A stretch of 64,000 nt of DNA from Lepidonotus clava (taxonomy: Eukaryota; Annelida; Polychaeta; Phyllodocida; Polynoidae), in NCBI GenBank assembly GCA_936440205.1, contig OW387134.1, forward strand, positions 18,888,908 to 18,952,907, written 5' to 3'. Every line of letters begins with the position of its first letter. Position 1 is the first letter of the stretch. Position numbers and translations under genes: made by a program. This document shows positions 1 to 9,261 of this stretch, piece after piece. Below the pieces are notes generated by a model, which was not told where the DNA came from, searched no databases, and saw nothing but the letters and a program-made list of their open reading frames with translations.

Positions 1-375
1 TTGGAACAGTGGTTGCGTAAGGTCCCAGAACCAGCCGGCCTGTATCTGCACTGGTTGGTTGACCGCTTCCTCCTTCTGAACCGGCTTGGCCAACGCCGTT
101 AGCCTTGGCTCGGGCTCCGAGTCACTCACCTCAGATAAATTGTAGAAGTCTTTATCTGCTGTCTTCTTTTTGGCTGGAGCCGATTTAGCGGACCTCTTGG
201 CTCCGCCTGTGGTCGTTCTGGTGGGCCGCCGGGCTGGTGTCCTTGGCTTCTTCCGGGCAATCCCGGCGTCGGTCGAGTCCGGACGGACACCGCCCCGGCC
301 CGGCCAACTCCACCGCCTAAGGGTCTGAGCCGGTTGTTTCTTAGTACTCTCCTTCTCGACTGCCTTTTCTTTCAT
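1..375 (-). CDS. partial basic reading frame downstream of pol, runs off left edge
   Basis: From an ATG at 375-373 the minus strand stays open for 125 codons to the window edge. The product is rich in Lys, Arg, Pro and Thr, with clusters such as RKKPRTPARRP and KKKTADKDFYNLSE, then a more acidic stretch (SDSEPEP). It has the same orientation as the Gypsy element and starts about 660 bp after the pol stop. It may be a third frame of that element, or the start of a neighbouring element or host gene. I recognise no family. Confidence 0.4.
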   Translation of the reverse strand, partial: MKEKAVEKESTKKQPAQTLRRWSWPGRGGVRPDSTDAGIARKKPRTPARRPTRTTTGGAKRSAKSAPAKKKTADKDFYNLSEVSDSEPEPRLTALAKPVQKEEAVNQPVQIQAGWFWDLTQPLFQ

Positions 376-1036
376 TTGGTAAAATCCTAAAAGAACGGCC
401 CAACGAACCTTCCCTTGGTAGGCAGCGCCCTCAGGGTGGGCCGGCTAATCCGTTTCCTTCTCAGGGGGACGATAATCCTTCCCTCCGTGTCCGCAGGGAA
501 AGTAGTGGTTCCCTTTGGATTGCTATGTGGCCGGAGGGCTAGACAGTTCCCCATGAGTCGGTGGATCAGTGTCCCAGCTAAGTTCTCTTTCTGCTCCTTC
601 CAGGAGAAGTCGGAGGCTGAACAATTTCTATCTCCAACTTCTGTTCAGAGATAGAATCAATATCTATCTCCGTTTCGTCCCGGGCTGGGTTGCGCGCACA
701 ATCACCTGCAGCAGAGGTGACCGTCTAGGAGCAGAGTTGCGGACCGACTGGTGGATCGGCGCGGATCCCACGAAATTATAACCGATCCGCTTGTCCATGC
801 CGTCTCCATATTTGGAGCTGTATCTTGTTTCAGGTGGGGGGGGAACGCTTGCATCCGGTCCCAAGAGATGACGCCCAACCACTGGCATCTCTCTTGGCGT
901 GCGCACCCTCCCCCTCTGCCACGCCCCTGGGCGCGGCAAGGTGGCCGTGAGGCAGACCACCTGTTCCATTAGCGCTGATGCTAACGGTGCCGCTCCGCCG
1001 AACCTTTATTTTCACAGGGCGGCTAAATTTCCTGCA
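376..1036. other. sequence after Gypsy pol, no recognised gene
   Basis: This GC-rich stretch separates the pol stop from the basic frame at the left edge. Short open frames exist on both strands, the longest about 100 codons on the minus strand (969-664), but none has recognisable motifs. It does not match the LTR at 8684-9261, so it is internal element sequence or a different unit. Confidence 0.5.
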
Positions 1037-4000
1037 TTAATCATCCATGTCGTCGCTCTCTCCGCCGTTGGACAGAGCGACGTAGTTAGGGCGGCGGTTC
1101 CGACGTAGGTTATAGCCACCTTTCGTCGGGACATGGTCCTTTACTGTTTTTCCTGGGCTCTGTTCCGACGTATCCAAGATCGGCACATCACCGCAGGGTA
1201 GTTTTATGGGCTTGTTGTTGCCTGGAGGGGATCTCCCCTCCAACGGCTGGCTTTTGCCCCTTCGTTTAGCTCGTTTGCGTTTCCTCTGTCCATTAGCGCC
1301 AGCTGTTCCCCGTTCACAGGCGGCTTTATTAGGAACAAAGGATAAGTTTGTGGACAGCGCGGTGTCCGCACTGGTGCCCTGACCATCAGTGATTTGCCCA
1401 TCCGTTTCTGCTAAATCAGTGGGACTTGGACCAGGTTTTTGTGTAGGTACCTTCCTGGTCATAGGAACTGCATCATGCTCACGGGGACCGGTCGTTCCCG
1501 TTGAGTTTTCAGTCTCAGCACCCCTTATTTCGCCATCTTCCTCAGCGATTTCACCCGTCGGAGTGTGATGCAATTCAGGGTTTCGGTCAGGATCTGCCCC
1601 TTTTGAGTTAGTGATTTTCGCTTCTCTCACCAGTTTGGGAATGTTATGAGGGACGGCGGGAGACCAAGGCCCATGTGCAGGTTTGAGTTTTGAAATGTTC
1701 ACTAGATGTGGGACCTGTTTTCCAGTTTTTAAAGACACTAGTCTAACAAGGTGGTCTCCTTTTGTTTCAATTACCCTGAATGGCCCAGTATACCTGTTTG
1801 AGAACTTAGACGTTTTATTTTCACTAGCTAGAGGGTCGTACATGTATACCATATCACCTTCGTACATTTGAGTGGGCCGCGCCCGCTCATCAATTCGCAG
1901 CCTCAGATCTTTTTCGTAGTTTTGAACTACCCTTTCAGCCATATTCCTAAACATAGCAATATTATCCTTGGTTTGCATGAAAAACTCGCAGTCGTTCAGC
2001 GTTTCAGGAATTGTTCCTTGCTCAGGCATTCCCATACTGATTGGATCTCTGCCAAACAGCAGGGTGTGCGGGCTGTATCCCGACCGTACACTGATTGTGG
2101 ATCTAACTGTCCATAATGCAATGGGAAGTAGATCGACCCAGTTACAGTGATCGTCAGGGATATAATAAGCAATCAGGTTTTCAATGGTTTTATGTAGTCT
2201 CTCTACTCGAGCGTTGCCAGTCGGCATTCGCCCGGTAGTGAACGTTTGCTTGCACGCTAGTCGTGTGGTGATTTCCCTGAATAGCCCTGAGAGGAAGGCC
2301 GCCCCCCGGTCTGTGTGCAGGCGGTTTACCCGCCCATACCGACACACTATTCCGGTTAGGAAACAGTTAGCCGCGGTCTGCGCGGTGGAGTCTTTAGTGG
2401 TGAAAGCCTCCGGCCAACCTGTTAGTAGGTCTATGAAGGTCATGATATATTTTGACCCATCCCTAGCCTTCTTTAGCGGCCCGATGAAATCACACTGTAC
2501 TACCTCAAAGGGTCGGGTTGGTCTCTCCCAAGACTTAGCTAAGGCCTTGAAATGTGGGGCCCGTCTCCTTAGAGAACAGGTCTCACAAGCTTTTACATAG
2601 TCTACGATGTCGGCGTTCATGTTCCGCCAGTAGAATTTATCAGAGATTTTGGTAGTGAGGTTACTGATCCCTACATGTCCCCCAGCTAAGATGTCATTAT
2701 GTAACAGTCTCAGGACTTTGGGAATTAACTTTCCTGGAACTATCATACGAGGTTTTAGTCTGACCAGTTGGTCTTGGTGTTTGTTATACCTTTTGACGTT
2801 GAACCTACATAGTACCCCCGGTGCTACCATTCCTACAAAATCAGCTTGGTCCATTATTCGCCTAGCTTCAAGGGGATCTGTTGGTAGGTCTCCGTCCTGC
2901 AGGTAGTCTATCAATTGCGCGCACTCTGCATCTTGGAGTTGCGCGTTTAATACCGTAGCCACAGAAAGCTCTTCATCCTGAACTTCGGCCTCAAATAACT
3001 CACATCCCACAGCGGGCTCATATTCCTCACCTGGGACATGCTCATGATAGACTCTAGACAAATAGTCCGGTAGAAAATGAGTCGCTCCTGGCTCATATAT
3101 GATTTCAAAATCAAAATCTGATAACGCTAAAGCCCACCGTCTCAGCCGGGCTGACGGGGCTTTGTAGGCACTCTGTAGCAGGGGAATCAACGGTTTGTGA
3201 TCAGTCACTATTGTGATTTTAGCTCCCTGCAACATGTCCTCATAGTTCTTAATGCCTTTAATTACTGCCAGAGCCTCCTTTTCTGTTACCGAATAATTTA
3301 ATTCGGCGTCCCGGAGAGTACATCCCCAGAAAGCAACCGGACGGTAGATTTCATCTAGTTTGTGACAAACCGCTGCACCGCACGCGGCGTCCGATGCGTC
3401 AGTTAGTAGATAGAAATGCCCTCCTATATCTGGATGAATTAGTAAGGGCGGCGAGGTTAGCAATTTCTTTAACTGTTGAAACGCTTCCTCGCAGGCCTCT
3501 GTCCACTCAAAATAGACTTCTTTCTTTAGCAGCCGGTTTAAAGGCTTTGCTAGATCAGCGAAATTAGGGACAAACGATCGGTAGTAGTTACACAGTCCCA
3601 GAAATGATTTAATGGTTTTCACATTATGTGGACGGTTAAAGGCTGTGATCTTTTCTGTGGTTACCCTTTGTGTAGCCACACCTTCCGCGTTTACTACGTG
3701 GCCGAGGAAATTGATTTCACTACGGCACCACTCACACTTTGACGGTTTCAGTTTGAGATTAGCTCTCGCCAAAGCTTGGAGAACCATCTCAACGCTCGCC
3801 AGGTGTTCTTCAAATGTAGTGTCGTAGACAATTACGTCGTCTAAATATGCTAAGCATGTTCTAGGAATCAATCCCTTTAGCGCTATGGCCATTACCTGGG
3901 TAAACTGCCAAGGTGCGCCAACTAAGCCAAATGGTACACGCTTATACTGATACACACCCATCGGGGTTTCAAAAGCGGTATATTTTCTACTGTCTTCTTC

Positions 4001-5278
4001 GATTACACACTGATGATAGCCGCTCAACAGATCTAAAGCTGTCCACATAGTGGGTTTCTTGTAAGCCATATATAGGAAAAGCGAGCGAGCCGTGGGCATG
4101 GGGAATTTATCTTTAAAAGTGACTTGATTAAGCATGCGAAAGTCTGTACAGAGCCTAGGTTTGCCATCTTTCTTCTGCACTACCACCAGCGGGCTTCGCC
4201 AAGCCGATTCGCTGGGCTCTATGACACCTATATCTATGAGTTGCCTAACCTGTTCATCGATGATATCCATTTTCTGTGGAGAGTATCGGTATGGTCTGGA
4301 ACTTATGACTCCCTGCGACTCATCCACAATGATTCTCATCGGCGCTATTTCACAGTGACCTAACTCTTCCATTGAGAACGCTAGTGCATTTCTATTGTTA
4401 TTAAGCATTTGCCTAAACCTTACCTGTTGTTCTTCGTTTAAGCACGACTCGGTCAGATCTATTTTACTTACATTCTCATCCATTTTACCTCGGGATTTCT
4501 CCTCAGAGGTTTGGCTTTCCATTTGCACTGCGTCTTTCATTACTTCTACAGAAATCCTGCAGATGGACATTGGGGTCTCTGTTTTAGTTAGATAACACAA
4601 GTCTAGGAACTCCTCTATCTGATTTTGGTTTACCTCAGGTACTGCGCATTCTTCCGCAAAAGCTAATACTTCCTGGGGAGTGATTTCTTGCATTTCATCT
4701 AGCGGATTCATGACTTTGATCCACCACTGGCTTCCCACCGTATTCACGCACCCCTCTACTAGGACTGGTGCGGTTACCGCCGGTGCGCAGTAAGCTACCG
4801 GTGAGTCTAATCCCAGCGGCTCTCGAGTGGTTACCGGTATGATGCATTCATTTCCCGGCGGAATTTTCACTGTTTCTTTGCTAACTATAGGGTTTCCACA
4901 AAACACTTCTATCTTTGCGCCTGGTAGAGATAAATCTGATCGAAGCACTGTCAGTAAGTTTCTCCCGATTACTATTAGGTGGCATAGATCGTCCACTATG
5001 TTGAAATCATAGCAGACCACCGATCCCTGGATTGAAAACTTACATCTAATTTGTTCTAGTATTACTTGAGACGAGTTGTCTGCCAAACTGATGTTTCCCT
5101 TTGATACCTTCCATTCATCTAAAATGCATTGTTTAGGGATCTGTCGTTTACAATGGGTGGACATGAAGCAATCGCTCGCTCCTGTATCTACTAAAGATCT
5201 AACCTCCTTCTGATCATCAAATCTTAACGTTAAGAAAAATGCTTCGTCTCCTATCTCTCTCCTAGCCGGTCCGTCCAC
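1037..5278 (-). CDS. pol: Ty3/Gypsy Pol polyprotein (protease, RT, RNase H, integrase)
   Basis: This 1413-residue frame carries, in order, an aspartic protease with the LVDTGASD active site near residue 30, a reverse transcriptase with the YLDDVIVY catalytic motif, RNase H beginning TDASDAACGAAV with the later DHKPL motif, and an integrase with an H-H-C-C zinc-binding module (HNDILAGGH ... CETC) and a core containing CDFIGP, HTDRGAAF and ARVERLHK, which fit the D-D-E triad. After the core comes a GPF-containing module (YTGPFRVIETKGDHLVRL) typical of Gypsy integrases, then a long charged C-terminal tail. It lies in a different frame from gag, separated by about 40 bases from the gag stop; families of this kind usually express Pol by frameshift or readthrough. 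The frame is uninterrupted. Confidence 0.95.
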   Translation of the reverse strand: MDGPARREIGDEAFFLTLRFDDQKEVRSLVDTGASDCFMSTHCKRQIPKQCILDEWKVSKGNISLADNSSQVILEQIRCKFSIQGSVVCYDFNIVDDLCHLIVIGRNLLTVLRSDLSLPGAKIEVFCGNPIVSKETVKIPPGNECIIPVTTREPLGLDSPVAYCAPAVTAPVLVEGCVNTVGSQWWIKVMNPLDEMQEITPQEVLAFAEECAVPEVNQNQIEEFLDLCYLTKTETPMSICRISVEVMKDAVQMESQTSEEKSRGKMDENVSKIDLTESCLNEEQQVRFRQMLNNNRNALAFSMEELGHCEIAPMRIIVDESQGVISSRPYRYSPQKMDIIDEQVRQLIDIGVIEPSESAWRSPLVVVQKKDGKPRLCTDFRMLNQVTFKDKFPMPTARSLFLYMAYKKPTMWTALDLLSGYHQCVIEEDSRKYTAFETPMGVYQYKRVPFGLVGAPWQFTQVMAIALKGLIPRTCLAYLDDVIVYDTTFEEHLASVEMVLQALARANLKLKPSKCEWCRSEINFLGHVVNAEGVATQRVTTEKITAFNRPHNVKTIKSFLGLCNYYRSFVPNFADLAKPLNRLLKKEVYFEWTEACEEAFQQLKKLLTSPPLLIHPDIGGHFYLLTDASDAACGAAVCHKLDEIYRPVAFWGCTLRDAELNYSVTEKEALAVIKGIKNYEDMLQGAKITIVTDHKPLIPLLQSAYKAPSARLRRWALALSDFDFEIIYEPGATHFLPDYLSRVYHEHVPGEEYEPAVGCELFEAEVQDEELSVATVLNAQLQDAECAQLIDYLQDGDLPTDPLEARRIMDQADFVGMVAPGVLCRFNVKRYNKHQDQLVRLKPRMIVPGKLIPKVLRLLHNDILAGGHVGISNLTTKISDKFYWRNMNADIVDYVKACETCSLRRRAPHFKALAKSWERPTRPFEVVQCDFIGPLKKARDGSKYIMTFIDLLTGWPEAFTTKDSTAQTAANCFLTGIVCRYGRVNRLHTDRGAAFLSGLFREITTRLACKQTFTTGRMPTGNARVERLHKTIENLIAYYIPDDHCNWVDLLPIALWTVRSTISVRSGYSPHTLLFGRDPISMGMPEQGTIPETLNDCEFFMQTKDNIAMFRNMAERVVQNYEKDLRLRIDERARPTQMYEGDMVYMYDPLASENKTSKFSNRYTGPFRVIETKGDHLVRLVSLKTGKQVPHLVNISKLKPAHGPWSPAVPHNIPKLVREAKITNSKGADPDRNPELHHTPTGEIAEEDGEIRGAETENSTGTTGPREHDAVPMTRKVPTQKPGPSPTDLAETDGQITDGQGTSADTALSTNLSFVPNKAACERGTAGANGQRKRKRAKRRGKSQPLEGRSPPGNNKPIKLPCGDVPILDTSEQSPGKTVKDHVPTKGGYNLRRNRRPNYVALSNGGESDDMDD

Positions 5279-5316
5279 TGCGCCTAATTCTATCGTGGAA
5301 TGAACGGACCCTTCCT

Positions 5317-8300
5317 CTAGTTTCCCTGATTCTTTTGTTCGGTACCACTGGCTTTGCTATCTTTGTAGATCCGCGGGGGTTTTTCCCTCAACCTATTCTT
5401 TAACCACAAGCACGCTTCTGTAGAGTGACCATGCTGTTGGTGAATGATACAAAACTTACTTTCATCAAAAGGCAACCTGGGTCTCTCTACTTTCTGTTGA
5501 GTTGGCAGATTCTTTCCCTTATCTGCCTCTCTGTTCGGGGCGACGTTGGATTTAGGCTTCTGATCTGAATTTCTTTCCCCTTTCTGGTTTTCGTACCTAT
5601 CTTTTCTCTCATAACCTTGCTGTTTAAAGTTACCACCACTCTGAGGAGTCCCGCTTTGCCCTGGCTTTGGTTTCTGAAACCATGGAGCGGCCTCTAGTCG
5701 GGCCAGCACCACTCCAAATCGTTCGGAGATGGAGTTTAGGGCCGCGGTCTCCTCTGATTCTTGGCTTCCAGCCAGTTCGCTCACTGCATTAGATATTTTA
5801 GTTCCCCCTTTGCCTTTGTCCAACGATTCTAGCCTCGTTGCACAATCCACCGCTTCGGTGAAAGACTTAGGGTCCAGTATGGCTACTTGTCTGGCTACGC
5901 CCTGTTTTAATCCTTCTAAAAACACAGCTAACATCATGCTTTCACTCGCCTCTGCTTTCACTTGCTTTTGTTTCAGAACACCTGCAAATTCGATCACGCT
6001 CTGGTCTTTTCCTTGCTTAAGGCCACAGAATTCTGCGTGTTTCTGCCACTTAGCTCTTCGATCACCGAAGATCTTGGTCATTTGGGCTTCTAGTTTCTCA
6101 AACGAGTCTTTCTCACTTTCAGCTAACGCTCCTGCCCAGTCGTCGGCCCTTCCTTTTAGGCCTAACAGCGCCATATTCAGGAGATGGGCGTCCGACCAGT
6201 CATAGATAGCTTTCAGTCGTTTTAATTCCCTGAAATACTTTTCTATTTGCTCGTCTTCTTTTCCACTAAACCACGGTAACCTAATGTTTGGTCCCCTTTG
6301 GTGACCACTGTGAGTCGTTTCACGCACTGGCGCTGGTGTTTGCCCCAGTGCCTGGCTCAACTGTGGTAGAATTTCCCAAATATTTGGTTGATTCGGTGGG
6401 TTTGGAGGGTTGTTCTGACCTGGTGGGCCCGGCGGACCTGGTGGTCCGGGCGGTGGAGGATTCGGTGGGTTTGGGGGGTTGTTGAGTTGGTTAAGGAAAG
6501 GATTGTTGTTCTGGTTCGGGGGAGGGTTATTGGGTCCTGGTGGATTTGCTTGATTATTCTGGCCTGCTGGGGCTTGCTGACCCTGCTGATTATCCGCTCT
6601 TCCTCGGCCTGCGTTAAGATTGGCAGCGAGTGCCATCGCCTGCAATAGGTGAGGGAGCAGGTTTTGATCGACCCCACCCCCTGCTGGCACGGCCCGGCCA
6701 GGCTGTTGGCCCGGTTGGCCTCCCCCATCATTTTGTTGCAGTCCCCCAAGGTTTACCCCAGGATTAGGCTGCTGTATTCCCGGATTCACACCACCATTTC
6801 CCCCTGCACCGGGTTGCTGGAGTCCCCCAGGGTTTATCCCCAGATTGGGCTGATTCGGAGGGGGATTATTAATAAGGTTTTGGGGAGGGTTGTTGAGAAG
6901 GTTTTGAGGAGGGTTGTTGAGAAGGTTTTGAGGAGGGTTGTTGAGAAGGTTTTGAGGAGGGTTGTTGAGAAGGTTTTGAGGAGGGTTAGGCCCTTGTGGG
7001 TTGGCCTGATTATCCTGGCCTCCCTGGACCTGCTGATTAAGAGGAGGAATAAGTCCTTGAGGGTTGGCCTGATCGTTCTGGCCCCCTTGAACTTGTTGAT
7101 TAAGGGGAGGATTGGCCTGATTACCTTGGCCTCCTTGGGCCTGTTGATTAAGAGGAGGAATAAGTCCTGCCTGCACGCCTTGGTCCGGCTGCTGGATTAG
7201 GATCTGGCCATTCCCATTGTTTTGTTGAGGTCCCCCAGGGTCCATCCCACGGTTAGGATGCCATGCCCCCAGATCTACACCCCCAGCTCCCCCTTCATCG
7301 GGTTGCTGGCGTTGATCTCTATCCTCTCTTTCTTCTACTAGATCCATCAAAGGAACGCCTCCTTCCGCCATATTATTTTCGTGGAGGTTTTGTATATCGT
7401 GATCGTCCCACTGTTCTTTCACAGGTATTTCCTCTACACTAATTTCGTCCTCACTTTCTAGTTTAGCTTTCTTACCTGTGTCTAAAACATCCTCGGTAAT
7501 AATTTCGTATGAAGACGAGGTTGATTTATCTTCTCTAGCTAATTTTCTATCAGGACCACCCCCTCTGACATCTGCGGCTGCTTGTTCTGTCTCGCTATTT
7601 TCTTCCTCGTACTCGTCCTCGTATTCTCCATACAATTCATGAGTTAGAGTGTTAAAATCTTGTGCTTTAAGCGTTACATTTTCTTCACTATCCTGATCGC
7701 TTAGCCTCTCTAAATCTATGTGCTTTTCGGGGCTTGAGTCTGCCCACTGCTTTAATATTTCGGCTGGATCAAAGGCCTGAGCTTCCGCTCCCCTACCAGC
7801 CTGGTCTAAGTTCGTTTCTACACCGTAAGTTAATCGATAGGGTTGTAAATTGCCTACTTTCTCGCTGTTTCCCTCTGCTTCCCTTCCCACTCCCCTATCC
7901 CTTCCCACTGTTTTTCCTTTAGCTACAGTGGAATAAGGAATGGACGCCCCCGGGTTGGGGTGAGTTGGTGTTACCAGTGGGTGACTGATAAACTCAAGTC
8001 GTTGGGGTAATGGATAGGTGAGAGAGCTCCCATCAGGTAGGATTACCGGATTTTCGGGGCGTTTTCCCCCTGATGGGCTGGAGTTATCCGCGGTGTTTTG
8101 TCGTTGTTTTAGATTTCCTGAAGAAAATAGGTTATCTCCATTGGAAACTTCCTGTTCGCCTTCACCTCCCGCTGCGGGCAGTAAACGATAAGGAACACTT
8201 TGGTTACACCACGGATTGTTCACATCAGATTCACAGGTGGAGCGAGAGCTAGTACCAGTTTCTTGGTCCGTAGGTGGTACGTACCCTGGGTTCCAATATT

Positions 8301-8655
8301 GCTGATATTCCGTGAGACGGTTCTTCCCTTCAACTCGTCCCGAGTGTGTTAGGGTTTCAAGTCCTTCGTCAAGAACCGGCCTATCTTTGGACCCTAGGTG
8401 CCAGGGAAATGGTTTACCTTTGCCACGGGTTTGGTAATTTTGTGCACCTTCGGGGCAGAGCTGCTTGGGTCTGGCTGCGACCTCCTGTCTCTGTGCCTCC
8501 CCGTCTAAGGGATTACCTACCAGGTGGCGGTTTTCCACATTCCCTGTATATGATGTTGACACATCGTGTCCTGCGGGCCGCAAAGATTGAGGCTTGGGGT
8601 TAGAGGAAGCCTCAAAGTCACCGGTGGCTGACATCAAGGATGAGCAAAACGGCAC
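5317..8655 (-). CDS. gag: Ty3/Gypsy Gag, unusually long N-terminal extension
   Basis: This frame encodes 1112 residues, much longer than typical Gypsy Gag proteins. The recognisable retrotransposon Gag core lies in the C-terminal third, from about LPWFSGKEDEQIEKYF through the DRRAKWQKHAEFCGLKQG region. Near the C-terminus FCIIHQQHGHSTEACLWLK is a C/H-rich knuckle-like motif rather than the usual CCHC form. The N-terminal two thirds are hydrophilic and low in complexity: an acidic region (YEDEYEEENSETEQ) followed by a long Pro/Asn/Gln/Gly-rich tract with PPQNLLNN units repeated in tandem. The uninterrupted frame and its position upstream of pol support the call. Confidence 0.88.
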   Translation of the reverse strand: MPFCSSLMSATGDFEASSNPKPQSLRPAGHDVSTSYTGNVENRHLVGNPLDGEAQRQEVAARPKQLCPEGAQNYQTRGKGKPFPWHLGSKDRPVLDEGLETLTHSGRVEGKNRLTEYQQYWNPGYVPPTDQETGTSSRSTCESDVNNPWCNQSVPYRLLPAAGGEGEQEVSNGDNLFSSGNLKQRQNTADNSSPSGGKRPENPVILPDGSSLTYPLPQRLEFISHPLVTPTHPNPGASIPYSTVAKGKTVGRDRGVGREAEGNSEKVGNLQPYRLTYGVETNLDQAGRGAEAQAFDPAEILKQWADSSPEKHIDLERLSDQDSEENVTLKAQDFNTLTHELYGEYEDEYEEENSETEQAAADVRGGGPDRKLAREDKSTSSSYEIITEDVLDTGKKAKLESEDEISVEEIPVKEQWDDHDIQNLHENNMAEGGVPLMDLVEEREDRDQRQQPDEGGAGGVDLGAWHPNRGMDPGGPQQNNGNGQILIQQPDQGVQAGLIPPLNQQAQGGQGNQANPPLNQQVQGGQNDQANPQGLIPPLNQQVQGGQDNQANPQGPNPPQNLLNNPPQNLLNNPPQNLLNNPPQNLLNNPPQNLINNPPPNQPNLGINPGGLQQPGAGGNGGVNPGIQQPNPGVNLGGLQQNDGGGQPGQQPGRAVPAGGGVDQNLLPHLLQAMALAANLNAGRGRADNQQGQQAPAGQNNQANPPGPNNPPPNQNNNPFLNQLNNPPNPPNPPPPGPPGPPGPPGQNNPPNPPNQPNIWEILPQLSQALGQTPAPVRETTHSGHQRGPNIRLPWFSGKEDEQIEKYFRELKRLKAIYDWSDAHLLNMALLGLKGRADDWAGALAESEKDSFEKLEAQMTKIFGDRRAKWQKHAEFCGLKQGKDQSVIEFAGVLKQKQVKAEASESMMLAVFLEGLKQGVARQVAILDPKSFTEAVDCATRLESLDKGKGGTKISNAVSELAGSQESEETAALNSISERFGVVLARLEAAPWFQKPKPGQSGTPQSGGNFKQQGYERKDRYENQKGERNSDQKPKSNVAPNREADKGKNLPTQQKVERPRLPFDESKFCIIHQQHGHSTEACLWLKNRLREKPPRIYKDSKASGTEQKNQGN
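6872..6988 (-). repeat. 24-bp tandem repeats inside gag
   Basis: Five near-identical 24-bp units encode repeated PPQNLLNN octapeptides in the low-complexity part of Gag. Wider, more diverged repeats encoding QGGQ, NQQVQGG and PPLNQQ motifs follow to about 7200. Unit length divisible by three keeps the frame open. Confidence 0.85.
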
Positions 8656-8683
8656 AAGTCATGTTTCAGGTATCTCCACCAAA

Positions 8684-9261
8684 TGAACTATTGTTAATGT
8701 TAGATTTAAGACTGCGTAAGATTCGTGTATATCCAAGTCTTCGTAAGTTGCTTTCCAGAATGTCTGAGTAATTCAGACCGCGTTTAAAGTTTGTCCATTC
8801 ACTTCCCAATAGTTCAAAAGAAATGAACGATGAGGGAGCTTCTTAATATGAAAGGGTTTTTATTCAATAAACATCTCATCCCGAGTCAAAGCCACCAGGT
8901 ATAAGTCTTCATCAGTCCACCTCCCATCTCCTATCAGCAATCAACCACATTTAGAACACGAGTTGCTCCAACACCTTCTAGACCATTCTAGCATTTAGCT
9001 CTAACACAATCCTATGTCCGAGGTAGTGGATATTGGTAAACTCCAGTCTGTTACATGGAGTCGATGTACTTACTCCAGGTATAACTCCTTGGTTAAACAT
9101 GTTTCTTCTAACCAACTAACTCACTAACTGCTCGCTCCCTACCTTGCAGCGCCTTTTATACTGGTTAACAGGTGGCGCTAGGAGCGTAAGATATTTCTCC
9201 TAGGAGTAGACTAGAAGTAGACTTGCTAAGCCTGATCCTTGTTGGATTATATATTATGACA
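8684..9261 (-). repeat. 5' LTR of the Gypsy element (proposed boundaries)
   Basis: Read on the minus strand the segment begins TGTCATAATATATAATCC and ends AACAATAGTTCA, so it has TG...CA ends. A TATA-like box (TATAAAAGG) sits at about 9151-9160 and an AATAAA signal at about 8858-8865, in the order expected for U3-R-U5. Just inside, minus strand from about 8681, TGGTGGAGATACC begins with the TGG expected of a tRNA primer site; I do not identify the tRNA. Boundaries are inferred from structure because the partner LTR is not in the window. Confidence 0.6.

Larger units (their letters stand above)
1..9261 (-). mobile_element. Ty3/Gypsy LTR retrotransposon, left end beyond window
   Basis: On the minus strand the order is LTR (8684-9261), primer-binding region just inside it (about 8669-8681), gag (8655-5317), pol (5278-1037), then about 1 kb of further sequence with another reading frame. 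The pol order protease, reverse transcriptase, RNase H, integrase is that of the Ty3/Gypsy (Metaviridae) group; I cannot assign a clade. No second copy of the LTR is present between 1 and 1036, so the downstream LTR must lie left of the window and LTR divergence cannot be used for dating. The gag and pol frames look whole, which suggests a fairly young copy. Confidence 0.9.
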
